Below, in pieces: positions 50,809 to 53,168 of a DNA stretch of 53,168 nt. The notes under the pieces were generated by a model, which saw only the letters and a list, made by a program, of their open reading frames with translations, had not been told where the DNA came from and did no database searches. Positions within the stretch are counted from its first letter, which is position 1. Every line of letters begins with the position of its first letter. The DNA comes from a bacterium 1XD42-76 (GTDB taxonomy: Bacteria > Bacillota > Clostridia > Lachnospirales > Lachnospiraceae). The position numbers and the translations under genes were made by a program. The DNA lies in NCBI GenBank assembly GCA_009917545.1, contig QZDW01000024.1, positions 1-53,168 of the forward strand, written 5' to 3'.

Positions 50809-51268
50809 TTGGCCACCCCTCCCCGCGCTCATACCCCAGCAGGATATTGTGGCCCATGTCGCCCAGGCTGTGCGCCAGGACCTCCAATTCCAGCAGGTCC
50901 CGGTATTTCAGCCCCATGGCGTCCAGGCGGGCGTGGAACTTCTTGGCCCGCTCGGTCACTTCCCGGATGGCGGCCTGTTCCTTGGCCGCGTCCTCCGCGT
51001 CATAGGCCGCCTGCAGGTCCTCCAGCTTGATCTCCCCGGCGGCGATCTTCTTGCAAAACTCCTTGGCACCGGCCAGGTCAAAGTCCTGGCGGGACAGTGC
51101 GCTTATTTGCCGGGGGTTATTGCTCACGGGGTAGATTGCCACGAAATACCGCTGTTCTCCGCTCTTGGTTTGCGGTTCGCCTTTTCGGATCCAGAACTCC
51201 ATGCCATTCTGGCGGCCCCGCAGGTCGCCATGCCGGTCCTGGAACTTGATTTCCTTTTGCTTTGCCAT
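50798..51268 (-). CDS. Hypothetical early protein (156 aa)
   Basis: Begins MAKQKEIKFQDRHGDLRGRQ; AGGAGG lies upstream. The first half is beta-rich and basic, the second half is one long charged helix. No family is recognised. Confidence 0.7.
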   Translation of the reverse strand: MAKQKEIKFQDRHGDLRGRQNGMEFWIRKGEPQTKSGEQRYFVAIYPVSNNPRQISALSRQDFDLAGAKEFCKKIAAGEIKLEDLQAAYDAEDAAKEQAAIREVTERAKKFHARLDAMGLKYRDLLELEVLAHSLGDMGHNILLGYERGEGWPSGT

Positions 51269-51277
51269 GGCGTCCTC

Positions 51278-51562
51278 CTATCTGCCGGCGGCCTCCGCCG
51301 CCTGGCTGCTGTCGGTGGGCTGTCCGGCCCGCTTGCCCCGCCGCTCCAGCGACGCCTGCACCCGGCGCTGGGCCACGTCCGCGCTGTACCGCAGACGCCG
51401 ATCCGGCAGGCGGGTCCCGTCCTGGCCCCTGGTCAGTTCCTTGTAGACCACATGAACAGACACGCCCGTGGTTTCGGAAATTTCTTTCGGCGTCCGCCCA
51501 TCCTCCCACAGTTTTTCGATTTTCTGGCGGTCCTCCAGGGTCCTAAAAGCATAATCGGCCAC
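51278..51562 (-). CDS. IS30-like helix-turn-helix protein
   Basis: About 94 residues from a GTG at 51562. LEDRQKIEKLWEDGRTPKEI then VHVVYKELTRGQDG and RYSADVAQRRVQ parallel the DNA-binding head of the IS30 transposase at the other prophage end (EQRLKIEGALRTG ... YNEIARG ... CADVAERKYQ). No catalytic DDE domain follows. It is the first gene of the early operon and could be a regulator derived from a transposase. Confidence 0.8.
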   Translation of the reverse strand: MADYAFRTLEDRQKIEKLWEDGRTPKEISETTGVSVHVVYKELTRGQDGTRLPDRRLRYSADVAQRRVQASLERRGKRAGQPTDSSQAAEAAGR

Positions 51563-51566
51563 GTCC

Positions 51567-53102
51567 TCACCCCCAAACGATAAAAAAATTAGGCCACACA
51601 TGGCCGTGTGGCCTTGTGTAACCTAATAATAATGGCTGCCCCTTCTGGAAAGCGTCAAAGGTTACAAACATAGCAAATCCCCGGTAGCTGCCGACCTGCA
51701 CCGGCTCGGAGCCTTTAACCTCCTTGCAGGTGTCCAAAAGGGCGGCTCCGGCGTTCTCTTTGTCGGTGAGCGTATCGCCCCGGACTTCCATGCCGGTAAA
51801 TCCGTCTGTCGGGTGGGGGTGTGCCGCCAGGGTTTCCATATCTGTTTCCAAGCCCTGGATAAAGCCTTTGTGTTTCTCGATTTCCTCCGGGAAGTGCTTT
51901 AACAGCTGATCTTCCAGCCGGTACTGCTTGCTCTGGTGGTCGGCCTTCATCAGCTTTAAGCGGGATACCTCCACATCCAAATCCATACGCTCCTTGATGC
52001 GGGGGTCCCCGGCACACAGGGCCTTGATCTCCGCGAAGGACAGGGCGGTTTCGTCCACATCGTCACAGCTGCGGACCGGTGATTTTGAGGTCATGATCTG
52101 GGAGATGAATTTCTGCTTGTTCTCCACCGTCTGCCAAAGGTATGCGTCGAAGGTCCCTTCGGTCACATAGCGGTAAACATGGACCAGCGGGTTCTGGTTG
52201 CCCTGGCGCTCGATCCGCCCTTTTCGCTGTGCCAGATCTCCGGGCCTCCAGGGGCAGTCCAGATCGTGAAGGGCCACCAGCAAATCCTGCACGTTGGTCC
52301 CGGCCCCCATCTTCTGGGTGGAGCCTAACAGGACGCGCACCTGGCCGGAGCGGACTTTGGAGAACAGCTCCTTTTTGCGGACTTCGGTATTGGCTTCATG
52401 GATAAAAGCGATCTGGCTGGCGGGCATACCCTGTGCGATGAGTTTCTGCCGGATGTCCTCATAGACCGTAAAGGCCAGCGGTTTCTCCGGCTCTGGAACT
52501 GCCTGTTCCAGAGCGTGAAGTATCGGGTTATCCAGCGTCTTGGCCACCTTTTTGGAGCCAGCCGCCTGGGGTGTGGAAATGTCGCAAAACACCAGCTGGG
52601 TCAGCTTTTCCGGCTGTCCGTCCCGCCAGATTTGCAGGATATTGTCCACGCACTGGTTGACTTTTGTGCCGGGTTCGTCCGGCAGCATGGGGTTGATGAT
52701 GCGCTGGTCCAGCCCCAGCTTGCGGCCATCCGAGGTGATTTTCAGCATATTGTCGGTTGATGGGTCAACGGTTCCCGAATGGACTTTGGCGGCGCGCTCG
52801 GAGAGGGCCTTCACCATATCCTGCTGGTGTTCGGTGGGCTTTGCCACGATGTTGTGGTATTCCACCTCCGGGGTGGGCAGGTCCAGCTGGTCGGCGGTCT
52901 TGATGTCCGCAACTTCTTTGAACAGGTTCATCAGCTCCGGCAGGTTAAAGAACTTGGAAAATCTTGTCCGCGCCCGGTAGCCGGTTCCCTCCGGGGCCAG
53001 CTCCAGGGCTGTCACCGTTTCACCGAAGCGGCTGGCCCAGCAGTCGAAATGGGTCATGTTCAATTCCTGAAGCCGCTCATACTGGAGGTAGCGTTGGATG
53101 GT
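51567..53102 (-). CDS. ICE-type SNF2 helicase, 3' exon (partial, truncated)
   Basis: About 511 residues of the large SNF2-like helicase carried by integrative conjugative elements of Clostridia. It starts in the exon after a group II intron (TIQRYLQYERL ... THFDCWASRFGETVTALEL). The helicase C-terminal motifs VRVLLGSTQKMGAGTN and LAQRKGRIERQGNQNP are intact. Conserved sequence ends at YRGFAMFVTFDAFQK; the last 23 residues are read from prophage DNA. Intact relatives continue for at least 100 residues, so the 3' end is cut by the prophage junction. The 5' exon lies beyond the window. Confidence 0.88.
   Translation of the reverse strand, partial: TIQRYLQYERLQELNMTHFDCWASRFGETVTALELAPEGTGYRARTRFSKFFNLPELMNLFKEVADIKTADQLDLPTPEVEYHNIVAKPTEHQQDMVKALSERAAKVHSGTVDPSTDNMLKITSDGRKLGLDQRIINPMLPDEPGTKVNQCVDNILQIWRDGQPEKLTQLVFCDISTPQAAGSKKVAKTLDNPILHALEQAVPEPEKPLAFTVYEDIRQKLIAQGMPASQIAFIHEANTEVRKKELFSKVRSGQVRVLLGSTQKMGAGTNVQDLLVALHDLDCPWRPGDLAQRKGRIERQGNQNPLVHVYRYVTEGTFDAYLWQTVENKQKFISQIMTSKSPVRSCDDVDETALSFAEIKALCAGDPRIKERMDLDVEVSRLKLMKADHQSKQYRLEDQLLKHFPEEIEKHKGFIQGLETDMETLAAHPHPTDGFTGMEVRGDTLTDKENAGAALLDTCKEVKGSEPVQVGSYRGFAMFVTFDAFQKGQPLLLGYTRPHGHVWPNFFIVWG
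51582..51613 (-). terminator. Intrinsic terminator at the right prophage junction
   Basis: GGCCACAC, loop GGCCAT, GTGTGGCC, then on the minus strand TAATTTTTTT. It lies inside the 3' end of the disrupted helicase frame and would stop ICE transcription before the phage early genes. Confidence 0.75.
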
Positions 53103-53168
53103 ATGAGGTAAGCACCACATGGGTACTCCCTCCCGAACCGTGCGGGCACCTCTCGATGCACACGGCTC
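53103..53168 (-). mobile_element. Group II intron, 3' end (domains V and VI)
   Basis: On the minus strand the last 34 bases of the window form a canonical domain V: GAGCCGU pairs with ACGGUUC, with the AGC triad, a GAGA tetraloop and a two-base CG-type bulge. A short domain VI hairpin (ATGTGGT / ACCTCAT) follows, and the intron ends ...CAT at 53103. The helicase exon resumes at ACC ATC CAA. The intron-encoded RT is beyond the window edge. Confidence 0.88.

Larger units (their letters stand above)
7011..51630. mobile_element. Myovirus-type prophage with a DGR
   Basis: A contiguous, mostly leftward phage gene set: early region, terminase, portal, protease, capsid, head-tail joining, sheath, tube, tape measure, baseplate, DGR and lysis. 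The borders are approximate. The left border is where GC content jumps, near 7011. The right border is where the ICE helicase reading frame loses its conserved sequence, near 51630. No tyrosine or serine integrase and no large repressor are present, so the element either lost them or uses the IS30-family transposase at its left end. No convincing flanking duplication was found by eye. Confidence 0.85.

Overview
The window looks like the chromosome of a gut-type Bacillota (class Clostridia, probably the Oscillospiraceae/Flavonifractor neighbourhood). The evidence is strong GGAGG ribosome-binding sites, a moderately AT-rich host segment with c-di-GMP and chemotaxis genes, a much GC-richer tailed prophage, and an ICE-type SNF2 helicase fragment. 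The genus is an inference from gene families, not a measured identity.

Layout. (1) 1-6.8 kb, host chromosome, all leftward: a methyl-accepting chemotaxis protein, a small membrane protein, a sensor-HAMP-GGDEF gene split by a frameshift in an A6 tract, and a membrane GGDEF/EAL protein whose GGDEF site is degenerate. (2) About 7.0-51.6 kb, a nearly complete contractile-tailed (myovirus-type) prophage, almost entirely on the minus strand. From right to left it holds early genes (HTH protein, zinc-ribbon proteins, MT-A70 methylase, HD hydrolase, lytic transglycosylase, N4/N6 methylase, a permuted C5 methylase, HUH Rep-like protein), an ArpU-like late regulator and probable late promoter/cos region, a lambda/HK97-type head module, a P2-type tail and baseplate module, a complete diversity-generating retroelement (DGR) and a lysis cassette. 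A divergent control region and an IS30-family transposase lie at the left end. No tyrosine or serine integrase is visible. (3) 51.6-53.2 kb, the 3' exon of an ICE-type SNF2 helicase gene. It is interrupted on one side by the prophage junction and on the other by a group II intron, whose 34-nt domain V ends exactly at the window edge.

How the parts work together. The DGR is the centrepiece. An Avd protein, a template repeat (TR), a reverse transcriptase and a target gene lie in one leftward series directly after tail-fibre genes gpJ and gpI. TR (16611-16734) and the variable repeat VR (14538-14661) align without gaps over 124 bp and differ at 20 positions. All 20 are adenines in the coding-strand TR, which is the DGR signature. 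The VR lies in the N-terminal third of the target, ahead of FN3-like domains, and the target lies downstream of the RT; both are unusual. The DGR presumably diversifies a receptor-binding tail protein.

Other notable items: a -1 frameshift site (T_TTT_TTG) producing a GpE+E' tail chaperone; an opposite-strand moron with its own promoter and terminator inside the tail operon; a candidate small RNA with extended -10 promoter and terminator opposite the early operon; five 31-residue tandem repeats added to gpI; a circularly permuted C5 methyltransferase fused to an XF1762/GNAT-like domain; and prophage flanks that do not match as one interrupted locus.
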